Shown here: in pieces, positions 15,548 through 23,699 of the stretch
Layout of the letters: each line of letters begins with the position of its first letter
Numbering within the stretch: the first letter of the stretch is position 1
Origin: DATARH01 sp035648415
Lineage (GTDB): Bacteria > Pseudomonadota > Alphaproteobacteria > ATCC43930 > CGMCC-115725
Reading direction: 5' to 3'
Length of the DNA stretch: 64,000 nt
Assembly (NCBI GenBank): GCA_035648415.1
Contig: DASRLO010000031.1
Span: 1-64,000 of the forward strand
Position numbers and translations under genes: made by a program
Notes under the pieces: model-generated
Database searches by the model: none
What the model saw: only the letters and a program-made list of their open reading frames with translations
Told to the model about the DNA's origin: nothing

Positions 15548-16329
15548 TCGGCCCTCCCATCGTTGCTGTCGAAGAATGCGGCGCCGCGATCGACGACGAT
15601 GGTCTGCCCGCCGACACCGTCCATCAGCCCGGAGCAGAGCCCGACGACAACCTCCGCGACTGCCTCGGCGCTGGTGAAGAGGCCGGGGGATCGGGCTTCC
15701 GCGAAAGCCTCGAATTCGTCGCCGGCGATCGCCCGCAGCGAATCGGTGCCGACAAAGCGTGTCTTGACGAGATTGACGATGGTGCCCTGGCTGCGCAGCC
15801 GCTCGTGCATGTAGCGGGCGAGGGCTTCGAGCGCGGCCTTGGCCGCGGCGACGATGTCGTACCGTCCGTGGTAGGTCTCCATCCCTTGCGAGGAAATGCC
15901 CACGACATAACGCGGATAGCGGCCGAATACCTCCTTCGCCATGCGCGTGTGCGAGACGATGGGCCACGTGCTGTAGTCGATCGCCGCGGCGAGGCCGCGT
16001 CGGGTGTACTCGTCGAAGCTGTGGACGAGCGGCGCGAACGCTACATTCGAGACGAAGACCTCGAGGCGGTCGTGGCGCTCGCGAATTCGCTCCACCACCA
16101 TCCGGACATCGTCATCCCGCGCGGCGTCCGCGTCGAGGATTTCGGGCTCCGGGGCGCCTGACGCGGCGAATGCCGCGCGCACCGTTTGCGGCTCCACCGA
16201 ACCCCATTTATGCGTGAGCGTGACGGCCGCTCCTCGTCGGGCGAAGGCCAGTCCCGTCGCCAGGCCGATGCCCCTTGTCCCGCCGGTGACGAGGACGGCG
16301 CATCCCTGAAGATCGTTCAACCGCCGCAC
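15544..16329 (-). CDS. FabL/FabI-like SDR, candidate enoyl-ACP reductase
   Basis: 261 residues. Rossmann motif TGGTRGIG, then SNVAF and the active site GISSQG followed by RYDIVAAAKAALEAL. The Tyr and Lys are seven positions apart (Y-x6-K), the spacing of enoyl-ACP reductases FabI and FabL, not the Y-x3-K of ordinary ketoreductases. RYMHERL and GTDSLRA after it resemble FabL. Likely role: NAD(P)H reduction of enoyl-ACP in the cluster. It is the first gene of the operon; the frame opens at GTG 16329, with TTG 16320 as an alternative, and neither has a strong ribosome binding site. Some SDRs with this spacing act on other carbonyls. Confidence 0.82.
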   Translation of the reverse strand: MRRLNDLQGCAVLVTGGTRGIGLATGLAFARRGAAVTLTHKWGSVEPQTVRAAFAASGAPEPEILDADAARDDDVRMVVERIRERHDRLEVFVSNVAFAPLVHSFDEYTRRGLAAAIDYSTWPIVSHTRMAKEVFGRYPRYVVGISSQGMETYHGRYDIVAAAKAALEALARYMHERLRSQGTIVNLVKTRFVGTDSLRAIAGDEFEAFAEARSPGLFTSAEAVAEVVVGLCSGLMDGVGGQTIVVDRGAAFFDSNDGRAE

Positions 16330-16381
16330 CCGGGACGGGCAGCATCGCGAACAGTGATAATGACCTGATCGCGGCGGCGCA

Positions 16382-16410
16382 GATGTGTCATCGCAGATGA
16401 TGTGTCATCG
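16382..16410. promoter_or_regulatory. Tandem 12-bp repeats in the divergent promoter of the lipid cluster
   Basis: GATGTGTCATCG occurs at 16382-16393 and again, identical, at 16399-16410 (17-bp spacing). The second copy runs into the palindrome TCATCGATGA, and TCATCGCAGATGA between the copies is also dyad-symmetric. The repeats lie about 50-80 bp upstream of the first cluster gene and 155-185 bp before the divergent SDR. This looks like a regulator binding site with two half-sites near one DNA turn-and-a-half apart. The regulator is not in the window. Confidence 0.5.
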
Positions 16411-16564
16411 ATGAATGGGCGCTCGCGCTTCCTGCACCTCAAGCGGTTGTACGCTGGAGCCGAGCGGCCACGCAAGCATTCGCCAGCCTACGACCGGCCG
16501 AGCGAATATGCGGATGGCCCCCGCAACCTCATAATGCTGCGAAGGGCCGGAGGTTGGCGAGGCC

Positions 16565-17371
16565 ATGGCCCGCTATATTCCTTATCGGTCAACCACTCCG
16601 GGACGCGGCACGGTCATGGCGGCCAGCATATTGATCACAGGCGCGTCAAGCGGGATCGGGGCGGCGCTCGCCCGCGCCTATGCGGCCCCGGGGGTGCAAT
16701 TATCCCTATGGGGTCGCAACGCTGAAAGACTCGCAAAAATCGCCGAGGATTGCCGAGGCCGCGGGGCAAGTGTCAGCGCCATCGCCTGGGATTTTCGCGA
16801 CATCGCGGGGCTGGCGTCGCGGATCGAGGCGCTGGATAGCGAACGGGCCATCGAGCTTGCCATCTTCTGTGCCGGTGTCGGCGGGGCGATCCCGCCCGGC
16901 CGTATCGTCGAGACCCCCGAGCAAACCCGTGACGTCGCGATGGTCAACTTCAGCGCGGCGACGATTGCGGCGACCGCGATGGCGAACAGGATGGTGGAGC
17001 GGCGTCGCGGTCACATCGTCCTGATCGGCTCTCTCGCGGAATCCTTTCCGTTTCCGATCGCGCCGACCTACGCCGCCACCAAGGCTGGCTTGCGGACATT
17101 TGCCGAGGCGCTGGGCATCGCTGTCGATATACGCGACGTCGCCGTCACCCTGGTGTCGCCGGGTTTTGTCGATACGCCGATGAGCGGGCTGCTGACCGGA
17201 CCCAAACCCCTGATGATCACGGCCGAGGCGGCGGCGACGATAATTCGGCGGGGCGTCGAGCGACGCGCGCGGCGCGTCGTTTTCCCGTGGCGGCTTGCCC
17301 TGCTCCGCAGGTTGTTTCTTTGTCTGCCGCGCCCGTTGCGCCACGCCATCATGCGGCGCATCAAGGCGTGA
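16565..17371 (+). CDS. Short-chain dehydrogenase (DltE/KDSR-like branch)
   Basis: 268 residues. Cofactor motif TGASSGIG, the Ser in LIGSLAES and the YAATK active site (Y-x3-K) are intact. The C-terminus (FPWRLALLRRLFLCLPRP) is hydrophobic and basic, as in SDRs that act on membrane-associated substrates. The frame opens at ATG 16565, but ATG 16616 gives the usual SDR N-terminus (MAASILITGAS) and may be the real start. It is transcribed away from the lipid cluster and shares its promoter region. A role as 3-keto reductase for the alpha-oxoamine synthase product is attractive but is inference only. Confidence 0.82.
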   Translation: MARYIPYRSTTPGRGTVMAASILITGASSGIGAALARAYAAPGVQLSLWGRNAERLAKIAEDCRGRGASVSAIAWDFRDIAGLASRIEALDSERAIELAIFCAGVGGAIPPGRIVETPEQTRDVAMVNFSAATIAATAMANRMVERRRGHIVLIGSLAESFPFPIAPTYAATKAGLRTFAEALGIAVDIRDVAVTLVSPGFVDTPMSGLLTGPKPLMITAEAAATIIRRGVERRARRVVFPWRLALLRRLFLCLPRPLRHAIMRRIKA

Positions 17372-17415
17372 AGGGTTGCTCGCCCCCGCGATGCAACGTG
17401 CGCCCCTGGACGGGT

Positions 17416-17805
17416 TCAGCCCTCCTCGATGCGCTCCATGTCTTCGTCGCTGAAGCCGAGATGATGGCCGATCTCGTGGATCAGCACATGCCGCACCACG
17501 GCCGCTAGGTCGTCGCCGCTTTCGCACCAGTAATCGAGTATGGGCCGGCGATAGAGGAACACCATGTCGATCTCGGTGCGCGAAACCGTGACACTCTGAT
17601 GCGGCAGCGCGACGCCGCGATAGAGGCCCAATATGTCGAACGGGCTCTCGATCTCCATCGCCTCTTCGGTCTCCGCGTCGGGAAATTCCTCGACGCGGAT
17701 GACGAGCGGCCCGAGATGCCGTTTGAAATCGTCGGGGATGGTGTCGAGCGCCCGCTTGCCAAGCGCCTCGATATCGGCGAGCGAGGGCGGTTGCCGCGCG
17801 GTCAT
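17416..17805 (-). CDS. Small zincin-like metallopeptidase family protein
   Basis: 129 residues. The zinc site HEIGHHLGFSD matches HExxHxxGxxD of the one-domain minimal zincin family common in alphaproteobacteria and actinobacteria. Upstream are the conserved ILGLYRG and the strand IDMVFLYRRPIL. There is no signal peptide, so it is cytosolic. The substrate is unknown for the family. It stands convergent to the preceding SDR (44 bp gap) and divergent from the pterin dehydratase. Confidence 0.88.
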   Translation of the reverse strand: MTARQPPSLADIEALGKRALDTIPDDFKRHLGPLVIRVEEFPDAETEEAMEIESPFDILGLYRGVALPHQSVTVSRTEIDMVFLYRRPILDYWCESGDDLAAVVRHVLIHEIGHHLGFSDEDMERIEEG

Positions 17806-17876
17806 CGCGACATTCCCGCTTGACCGCGGCGCCGGCGCCGCGCACTTGCTGACGGGTGGCGAAACGGAGGGACGAC

Positions 17877-18194
17877 ATGGTCGAAAAGCTGGTCGGCACG
17901 GCGCGCCACGCGGCGCTTGGCACCCTGCATGGCTGGAGCGAGGTCGAGGACCGCGACGCGATCCGCAAAAGCTATCACTTCAGCGATTTCTCCGAAGCCT
18001 GGGGCTTTCTCTGCCGCATCGCGCTGATCGCCGAGAAGATGGATCACCATCCCGAGATCTTCAATATCTACAATCAGGTAATGCTGATCCTCTCGACCCA
18101 TGACGCGGACGGACTGAGCGACAAGGACGTCCGCCTGGCCCATGCGGTCGACGAGATCGCCCCCGAGCGCGACACCAAGCCGCCGACGCCTTAG
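17877..18194 (+). CDS. phhB: 4a-hydroxytetrahydrobiopterin dehydratase (PCD/DCoH)
   Basis: 105 residues, normal length. Family motifs: SYHFSDFSEAWGFL, the catalytic EKMDHHPE, then NIYNQVMLILSTHDADGLS. It dehydrates 4a-hydroxytetrahydropterin to the quinonoid dihydropterin, recycling the cofactor of aromatic amino acid hydroxylases. No phenylalanine hydroxylase gene is nearby. ATG 17877 is chosen because GGAGGG lies 6 nt upstream; a longer frame to 17856 has no such site. Confidence 0.93.
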   Translation: MVEKLVGTARHAALGTLHGWSEVEDRDAIRKSYHFSDFSEAWGFLCRIALIAEKMDHHPEIFNIYNQVMLILSTHDADGLSDKDVRLAHAVDEIAPERDTKPPTP

Positions 18195-18243
18195 CTTCAA
18201 GTGCGGCGGCGCGTATTCCGGTTCCGGCGCCGCGCTACGACAA

Positions 18244-19008
18244 CTACCGCGGCGGCATGCGCAGCGCGCCGTCGAGGCGGATGACCTCGCCGTTCAGCAT
18301 CGTGTTGCGGCAGATGTGCAGCGCCAGGGCGGCGTATTCGTCCGGGCGGCCGAGCCGCTGTGGGAAGGGGACGCCCGCCGCGAGGCTGTCCTGCGCCGGC
18401 TGCGGCAGCCCGGCCAGCATGGGTGTCGCGAACACGCCGGGCGCGATCGCGACGACGCGCACGCCGTAGCGCGCCAACTCGCGCGCCGCCGGCAGGGTCA
18501 GGGCGACGATGCCGCCCTTCGAGGCGCTGTAGGCGGCCTGGCCGATCTGCCCATCATAGGCGGCGACCGACGCGGTCAGCAGGATCACCCCGCGCTCGCC
18601 GTCCTCGAGCGGATCGAGCCCGGCCATGTCGGCCGCGGCAAGGCGCAACAGATTGAAGCTGCCGATCAGGTTCACCTCGACGATTTGTTTGAATTGCTCG
18701 AGCGGCACCGGCTTGCCGTCGCGCTCGACGATGCGCGCGGCGCGGCCGATCCCGGCGCAATTGACGACGATCCGCGCCGGGCCGTGCCGCTCGCGCGCCG
18801 CGGCAACCGCGCGCTCGGTCGCCTCGGCGCTGGTAACGTCGCAGGCGAGGCTGATCCCGCCCAGCTCGGTAGCCGCCGCCTCGGCCGCAGCGCCATTGAC
18901 GTCGAGCAGCGCGACCTTCGCGCCCGCCGCGGCGAGCGCCGCCGCAGTCGCCCAGCCTAGCCCCGACGCGCCCCCGCTGATCAGCGCGGCGTGACCGGCG
19001 ATTTCCAC
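18244..19008 (-). CDS. SDR family oxidoreductase, 3-hydroxyacyl-CoA dehydrogenase type 2-like
   Basis: 254 residues. SGGASGLG cofactor loop with an Asp (LLDVNG) after beta-2, predicting NAD preference. Active site Ser in LTASVAAYDG and AAYSASKGG with Y-x3-K. Features typical of HSD17B10-like enzymes are the NLIGSFNLLRLAA segment, the stretch GERGVILLTASVA and APGVFATPML. Probable role: oxidation of 3-hydroxyacyl-CoA or related secondary alcohols. It stands alone, convergent with phhB and 23 bp after the PagL-like gene, so it may share its transcript. Confidence 0.85.
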   Translation of the reverse strand: MEIAGHAALISGGASGLGWATAAALAAAGAKVALLDVNGAAAEAAATELGGISLACDVTSAEATERAVAAARERHGPARIVVNCAGIGRAARIVERDGKPVPLEQFKQIVEVNLIGSFNLLRLAAADMAGLDPLEDGERGVILLTASVAAYDGQIGQAAYSASKGGIVALTLPAARELARYGVRVVAIAPGVFATPMLAGLPQPAQDSLAAGVPFPQRLGRPDEYAALALHICRNTMLNGEVIRLDGALRMPPR

Positions 19009-19031
19009 GAGGGCCGCCTTGGTGGTCGCTG

Positions 19032-19595
19032 CTAGGGAAGCGGCAACTGATAGACGACCAGCACCGATTGCTCGCCGGGATTGTTTTTGGTCAGCCCGGC
19101 ATTCGAGATGTGATGGACGGCGACGCCGAGCCGCGACTGGTCGTCGAATTTGTAGTCAAGCTCGGCGCCGGTGCGGAATTCGACCCAGGAGCCGAGCGGT
19201 GTCCCGTCGCCGCGCTGATACCAGCCGACGGCGCCGTTTGGCGTCACCACCCAATTGGGCGTGAAGTTGATGTCGAAGCCAAAGCCGCCATACACGTAGG
19301 AACCGCCCGTCGTCGTGATGTCGGCGCCGAGAAACGGCGAGAAGAACGGCACGAGCACGTCGCCGAAATGGTATTCGCCGCGGAAATCGCCTTGTGTGCC
19401 GGCGTGCTTGCGGTTGCTCGGGGTGATGTCGAAGGCGCCGACGCCGAGCTCCACTCGCTGCGGGCCGCCGGGCGAGCCGATGGAAACCGGGCCGAGGGAA
19501 AGCTGAGCGGCCGCCGGACGCGCGACGAGCGCCGCGACCGCTATGGCGGCGAAAGCGAGAATCTGTCTGGCGATCACCGGCCACCCCACTGGCAT
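19032..19595 (-). CDS. Acyloxyacyl hydrolase, PagL-like lipid A 3-O-deacylase
   Basis: 187 residues with a signal peptide (ILAFAAIAVAALVARPAAAQ, cleavage near residue 31) and an outer-membrane beta-barrel pattern of alternating aromatic residues. The PagL active-site block is clear: HHISNAGLTKNNPGE, with the His-x-Ser pair and the downstream Glu. PagL removes the 3-O-acyl chain of lipid A and remodels the outer membrane surface. It is a single gene, followed closely by an SDR. The lipid A activity is known for the family; whether this barrel acts on lipid A here is inference. Confidence 0.85.
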   Translation of the reverse strand: MPVGWPVIARQILAFAAIAVAALVARPAAAQLSLGPVSIGSPGGPQRVELGVGAFDITPSNRKHAGTQGDFRGEYHFGDVLVPFFSPFLGADITTTGGSYVYGGFGFDINFTPNWVVTPNGAVGWYQRGDGTPLGSWVEFRTGAELDYKFDDQSRLGVAVHHISNAGLTKNNPGEQSVLVVYQLPLP

Positions 19596-19678
19596 CCCCT
19601 ATGCACGCGCACGCATATTAGGCGCGATCACACCGGCGGCAAGCTAAACCGCAACGCGAGCAGGCCGCCGCGCCTCGC

Positions 19679-20629
19679 TCACCGCTGTTTCAGCCGCTCC
19701 GTCGCCCGCACCAGCTGCTCGCGGACACCTGGCTCCATCGCCGAATGCCCGGCGTCGGGCACGATGACGTAGTCGGCTTCCGGCCAGGCGCGGGCCAGCT
19801 CGTCTGCGCTGCGAATCGGGCAGACCATGTCGTAGCGGCCCTGCACGACGATCCCGGGCAGGTGACGGATCCGGTCGATCCGGGCGATCAGATCGTCGCC
19901 GCCCGAGAACAGATAGCGGGTGAAGAAATGCGCCTCGATACGGGCGAGCCCGAGCGCGAGCCGGTCCTCGCCGAACGCGGCGACCGTCTCAGGGTTGGGC
20001 AAGAGCGTAGAGCAGCCGCCTTCGTAAAGGCTCCAGGCGCGCGCCGCCGGCATGTGCACCCGCGGATCGGGATCGACGAGGCGGCGGTGATAGGCGGCGA
20101 GCAGATCGCCGCGCTCTCCTTCGGGGATGAACCCGGCAAAGGCCCGCCACGCCTCCGGGAAGATCGCGCTGATGCCGTAGAGGAACCAGTCGATCTCGGC
20201 GGCGCGGGCGAGGAAGACGCCGCGCAGCACCAACCCGAGACAGCGCTCGGGATGGGCCTCGGCATAGAGCAGCGCCAAGGTCGAGCCCCACGAGCCGCCG
20301 AACACCAGCCAGCCGGCGATGCCGAGGTCGCGGCGCAGCGTCTCGATGTCGGCCACCAGATGCGCGGGCGAATTGTCGTGCGTCTCGCCGAGCGGCGTCG
20401 AGCGCCCGCCGCCGCGCTGGTCGTAGATCACGATGCGCCAGTGCGCGGGATCGAAGAACCGCCGGTGCACCGGCGTCGCGCCGGCGCCGGGGCCGCCATG
20501 GAGGAACAGCGCCGGCACGCCGTTCGGGTTGCCGGACTCCTCCCAGTACATCGTGTGCCGCGAATCGAGCCGCAGCCGGCCCGTTCGGTAAGGCTCGATC
20601 GGGGGAAACAGGTCGCGGCGGCCGGTCAT
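19679..20629 (-). CDS. pip: Proline iminopeptidase (prolyl aminopeptidase, S33)
   Basis: 316 residues, normal length. Alpha/beta hydrolase with the family signature: LFLHGGPGAG oxyanion loop, YDQRGGGRST, nucleophile Ser in FGGSWGSTLAL, Asp in VQGRYDMVCP and His in DAGHSAME. It removes N-terminal proline from peptides in the cytosol. The motifs GGSWGS and DQRGxGxS separate it from other S33 hydrolases. It is monocistronic or read together with the following lipoprotein gene (32 bp apart). Confidence 0.94.
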   Translation of the reverse strand: MTGRRDLFPPIEPYRTGRLRLDSRHTMYWEESGNPNGVPALFLHGGPGAGATPVHRRFFDPAHWRIVIYDQRGGGRSTPLGETHDNSPAHLVADIETLRRDLGIAGWLVFGGSWGSTLALLYAEAHPERCLGLVLRGVFLARAAEIDWFLYGISAIFPEAWRAFAGFIPEGERGDLLAAYHRRLVDPDPRVHMPAARAWSLYEGGCSTLLPNPETVAAFGEDRLALGLARIEAHFFTRYLFSGGDDLIARIDRIRHLPGIVVQGRYDMVCPIRSADELARAWPEADYVIVPDAGHSAMEPGVREQLVRATERLKQR

Positions 20630-20661
20630 CTCCCGCTAGTCTAGGCGGGCGGCGACGGCCG

Positions 20662-21003
20662 TCAAAGCTGCGAGTCGATGCTGCGGCCGGACGCGGTGAA
20701 GGCGCGGTTCCATGCCGTCCAGTACCCTCCCGGGACCTGCCGGCGCCAGCAGATGTCGGTGTCGGGCGCCGCGACGATGACCCGCGTGCCCTTGAACGGC
20801 AGCTCGAACGCGGCAGCCGGCGATCCGGGATCGGCCGCGGCGCAGTCCGGGGCGGCGGTGACGACCGCCTGGACGGCCGCCCGGTCGAAGCGGTAATTGC
20901 TCAGCGCCAGCTGCCCCGGCGGCGGGGCGAAATAGCTGCACGACGCCGTCGCCAGCAGCGCCGCGGCCGACAGTAGAACCCGCACGCAAGTCCCCTCGCT
21001 CAT
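20662..21003 (-). CDS. Small predicted lipoprotein, function unknown
   Basis: 113 residues. It starts with a short signal sequence and lipobox (LLATASC, Cys about residue 22), so it should be exported and lipid-anchored. The mature part is 90 residues, with conserved-looking DTDICWRRQ and GYWTAWNRAF segments and two further Cys that could form a disulfide. I recognise no family. ATG 21003 gives a standard signal peptide; ATG 21015 is possible. It abuts the isocitrate-lyase-family gene on the same strand. Confidence 0.65.
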   Translation of the reverse strand: MSEGTCVRVLLSAAALLATASCSYFAPPPGQLALSNYRFDRAAVQAVVTAAPDCAAADPGSPAAAFELPFKGTRVIVAAPDTDICWRRQVPGGYWTAWNRAFTASGRSIDSQL

Positions 21004-21004
21004 C

Positions 21005-21871
21005 CTATGCCCCACCGAGAAAATCCTTGGTCCATTCGGCGTATTTGTCGCCGCGCGTTACCCGGCGCATCAGATCGGCCGGCGCGATGTTCTGCAGCGC
21101 CTCGGGCTTGGCGCCCTCGCGCAGCGCCTTCAGCGTCGTGTACACCGCCTGCACCGCGGCGCTGAACGGCGCGTGGCCCTGCAGCGCGACGCGGACCTTG
21201 TGCGCCGCCATCCAATCGAGATCGGCGAGCGTCCCGGCGCCGCCGCCGGTGATCAGCGGGATCCTGATCGCCGACGAGATCGCCTCGATCGCCTCGACCG
21301 TGACGCCGCCGGCGAGGAAGATCGCGTCGACCCCGGCCGCCTCGTAGGCCTTGGCGCGCTTCATCGCGTCGTCGAGCCCGGTGATCGCCAGCGCACTGGT
21401 GCGGCCGGCGATGACCAGCTTCTTGTCCTGGCGGGCCGACAGCGCCGCCTTCATCTTGCCGATGCCTTCCTCGACCGGGATCAATGTCGGCTTGCCCGAG
21501 GGGCCATAGGGGCGCGGCAATACCGTGTCCTCGATCGACATCGCGCAAACGCCGGCGGTCTCCAATTCCTCGACGGTGCGGCGGACATTGAGTGCGTTGC
21601 CGTAGCCATGATCGGCGTCGACCAGCAGGCACAGATTACCGGCGCGGCAGACGCGGTTGGCCTGGGCGGCGAACTCGGTGAGGGTCAGGACGACGATGTC
21701 GGGCGCGCCGAGCACCGCCATCGAGCCGATCGAGCCGGAAAAGATGCCGACGTCGAAGCCGAGATCCTCGGCGATGCGCGCCGAGATTGCGTCGTAGACC
21801 GAGCCCGGATGGACGCAGCGGCTGCCGGCGAGAAGGGCGCGAAACCGCGTGCGTCGCTCGGACCAATCCAT
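21005..21871 (-). CDS. Isocitrate lyase/PEP mutase family protein, oxaloacetate decarboxylase-like
   Basis: 288 residues. Closest in pattern to PA4872-type oxaloacetate decarboxylases: HPGSVYDAISARIAEDLGF near the N-terminus, the metal-binding DADHGYGNALNV, SIEDTVLPRP, and VIAGRTSAL. It lacks the KRCGH active-site Cys loop of true isocitrate lyases. Expected chemistry is C-C lyase or decarboxylase action on an alpha-keto or 2-hydroxy diacid with Mg. Its immediate neighbours, a lipoprotein and an amidohydrolase, give no pathway. The superfamily is certain; the exact substrate is not. Confidence 0.82.
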   Translation of the reverse strand: MDWSERRTRFRALLAGSRCVHPGSVYDAISARIAEDLGFDVGIFSGSIGSMAVLGAPDIVVLTLTEFAAQANRVCRAGNLCLLVDADHGYGNALNVRRTVEELETAGVCAMSIEDTVLPRPYGPSGKPTLIPVEEGIGKMKAALSARQDKKLVIAGRTSALAITGLDDAMKRAKAYEAAGVDAIFLAGGVTVEAIEAISSAIRIPLITGGGAGTLADLDWMAAHKVRVALQGHAPFSAAVQAVYTTLKALREGAKPEALQNIAPADLMRRVTRGDKYAEWTKDFLGGA

Positions 21872-21972
21872 CGCTGCTATCCCCGGCTGATGATGTTGCA
21901 GGCTTCTTGCGCGCCCGGGGCGGAGCTTACCATGTCCGTGACCGGGTCAAAAATCCTCAAACCGATTATGCC

Positions 21973-23682
21973 CTAACCCTTTGCGTCCGGCATGGCCAAG
22001 GTCGGCATGCCGGGTTTGAACCGGGTGAGCACCTCGCCGGGCCCCTTTGCGTGCGCGACATAATCCGTACCGTCAAACACCCTGACCCCGTTGACCCAGG
22101 TGCCGTGGAGGCCGGGCGCGCGGCGCAACAGGCGTTCGCCGCCGGCCGGCATGTCGCGATGCCGCTCCATCTTGGTGATGCCGATCGTCTCCGGATCGAA
22201 CAGGATCATGTCGGCCTGCGCGCCCGGCACGAGGCGCCCGCGGTCGAGGATGCCGTAGACATCGGCGGGGTCGCTGGTGACCTTGCGGATCGCCGTCGGC
22301 AGATCGAGCGCGCGCAACTCCCGCACCCAGCGCCCAAAGAGGTACATCGCGTAGCCGGCATCGCACAGAAACGTATTATGGGCGCCGGCGTCGGAGAGGC
22401 TCACGAGCGCGCCGTCATTGCGCAGGATGTCACCCACCCTGTCCTCCTCGACATTGAGGATGCGGCCGGTGAAGAGGGTCTGCAAATCCTCGTCGAGGGC
22501 GAGATCGAGGAATGCGTCGAGCGGGTCGCGGCCCTGCGCGGCGGCGATCTCGGTGATGGTGCGGCCTTCGAGCGCCGCGTTTCTCGGCCGGGCGGCGGTC
22601 GTCACGTCCATCAGCGACCAGTCGCCGTTGAAGATGCGCCGCGGGTCGGGTCGCGCCAGCGTCTCGCGGATGGCTTGGCGGAAACCGGGGTCGGCGAAGA
22701 TCGGCTTAAGCTGGTCTGGCGTTCCGTCCGCGGGCCAGGGATCGATCGTCTTGAGGATGTAGGCGCTGGCGAGCGAGAACGAGAGGCTCAGCGGCTGGCA
22801 CGACGCCTGCGCGTAGACCGGCACGCCCCGCGCCCGGGCGGCGTCGCAGGCGGCCAGAATTCCGGGCGCCCGGCCGGGATCGTTCGAATAATGGACGACC
22901 GGAGCATACAGCGCCGGTCGGCCGCTGATCGTCGCCAGTTCTTCGAGAAAATCGATGGTGGTGTGGTAGCCGCAGGTCGCCATGAAGGCGCCGTGCGGAT
23001 AATCGGCGAGGAGCCGCATAAAGGCGCGGAACTCGTCCTCGCTCGCCATGCGCGAGGCGATCGGGATGCCGCCGAACCCGCGGTGGTTCTCGTTGGTCGA
23101 CGAGCCGAGGCCGATGGCGCCGGCGTCCATAGCCTCACGAAACAAGCCGAGCATCTGCTCCAGCTCGGCCGCGGTCGACGGCCGCTCGGATGCTTCGTCA
23201 CCCATCACCGCGGTGCGCATCACCGTGTGCGAGGCCAGCACCGCGACATTGGGATAGACCGATTTCCGCCGCAGCAAATCCAGGTATTCGCCAAAAGACT
23301 CAAAGCCCCAATCGACACCGGCGCGCAGCGCGTCAAGCGACATCGCCTCGACCTCGGACAAATTGGCGAGCACCGTGTCGCGGCGATGGGCCGGGGTCGG
23401 CGCGATCCCGAACCCGCAATTGCCGATGACCACCGTGGTGACCCCCAGAGCGGGCGAGGGGGAGGCGGTCTTATCCCAGGTCAGCTGCGCGTCGTAGTGG
23501 GTGTGCAGGTCGATGACGCCGGGCGCCAGCACCAGTCCCTTGGCGTCGACCGTCTCGGCGGCGCCGTCCCAGATGCGGCCGATCGCGGCGACGCGGCCGT
23601 CGGCGACCGCGAGGTCGCCCTCGATCAACGGATGGCCGAGCCCGTCGGCGATGCGGGCGCCGCGAAAGACGAGATCATACAT
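21973..23682 (-). CDS. Amidohydrolase, N-acyl-D-amino-acid deacylase-like
   Basis: 569 residues. Begins MYDLVFRGARIADG with the metal motif DLHTHYDAQLTWD and IGNCGFGIAP, both diagnostic for the D-aminoacylase/dihydroorotase branch. Later come GSSTNENHRG, a His in VVHYSND and the C-terminal Asp in LSDAGAHNTFLCDAG, with ADMILFDPETI closing the beta sandwich. It should hydrolyse an N-acyl or amide bond. ATG 23682 with AAGGA before it gives the canonical N-terminus; a longer frame runs into the next gene. It is 17 bp after the dehalogenase-like gene and probably part of the same catabolic operon. Confidence 0.88.
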   Translation of the reverse strand: MYDLVFRGARIADGLGHPLIEGDLAVADGRVAAIGRIWDGAAETVDAKGLVLAPGVIDLHTHYDAQLTWDKTASPSPALGVTTVVIGNCGFGIAPTPAHRRDTVLANLSEVEAMSLDALRAGVDWGFESFGEYLDLLRRKSVYPNVAVLASHTVMRTAVMGDEASERPSTAAELEQMLGLFREAMDAGAIGLGSSTNENHRGFGGIPIASRMASEDEFRAFMRLLADYPHGAFMATCGYHTTIDFLEELATISGRPALYAPVVHYSNDPGRAPGILAACDAARARGVPVYAQASCQPLSLSFSLASAYILKTIDPWPADGTPDQLKPIFADPGFRQAIRETLARPDPRRIFNGDWSLMDVTTAARPRNAALEGRTITEIAAAQGRDPLDAFLDLALDEDLQTLFTGRILNVEEDRVGDILRNDGALVSLSDAGAHNTFLCDAGYAMYLFGRWVRELRALDLPTAIRKVTSDPADVYGILDRGRLVPGAQADMILFDPETIGITKMERHRDMPAGGERLLRRAPGLHGTWVNGVRVFDGTDYVAHAKGPGEVLTRFKPGMPTLAMPDAKG

Positions 23683-23699
23683 CGCAAGGTCCTTTGGGG

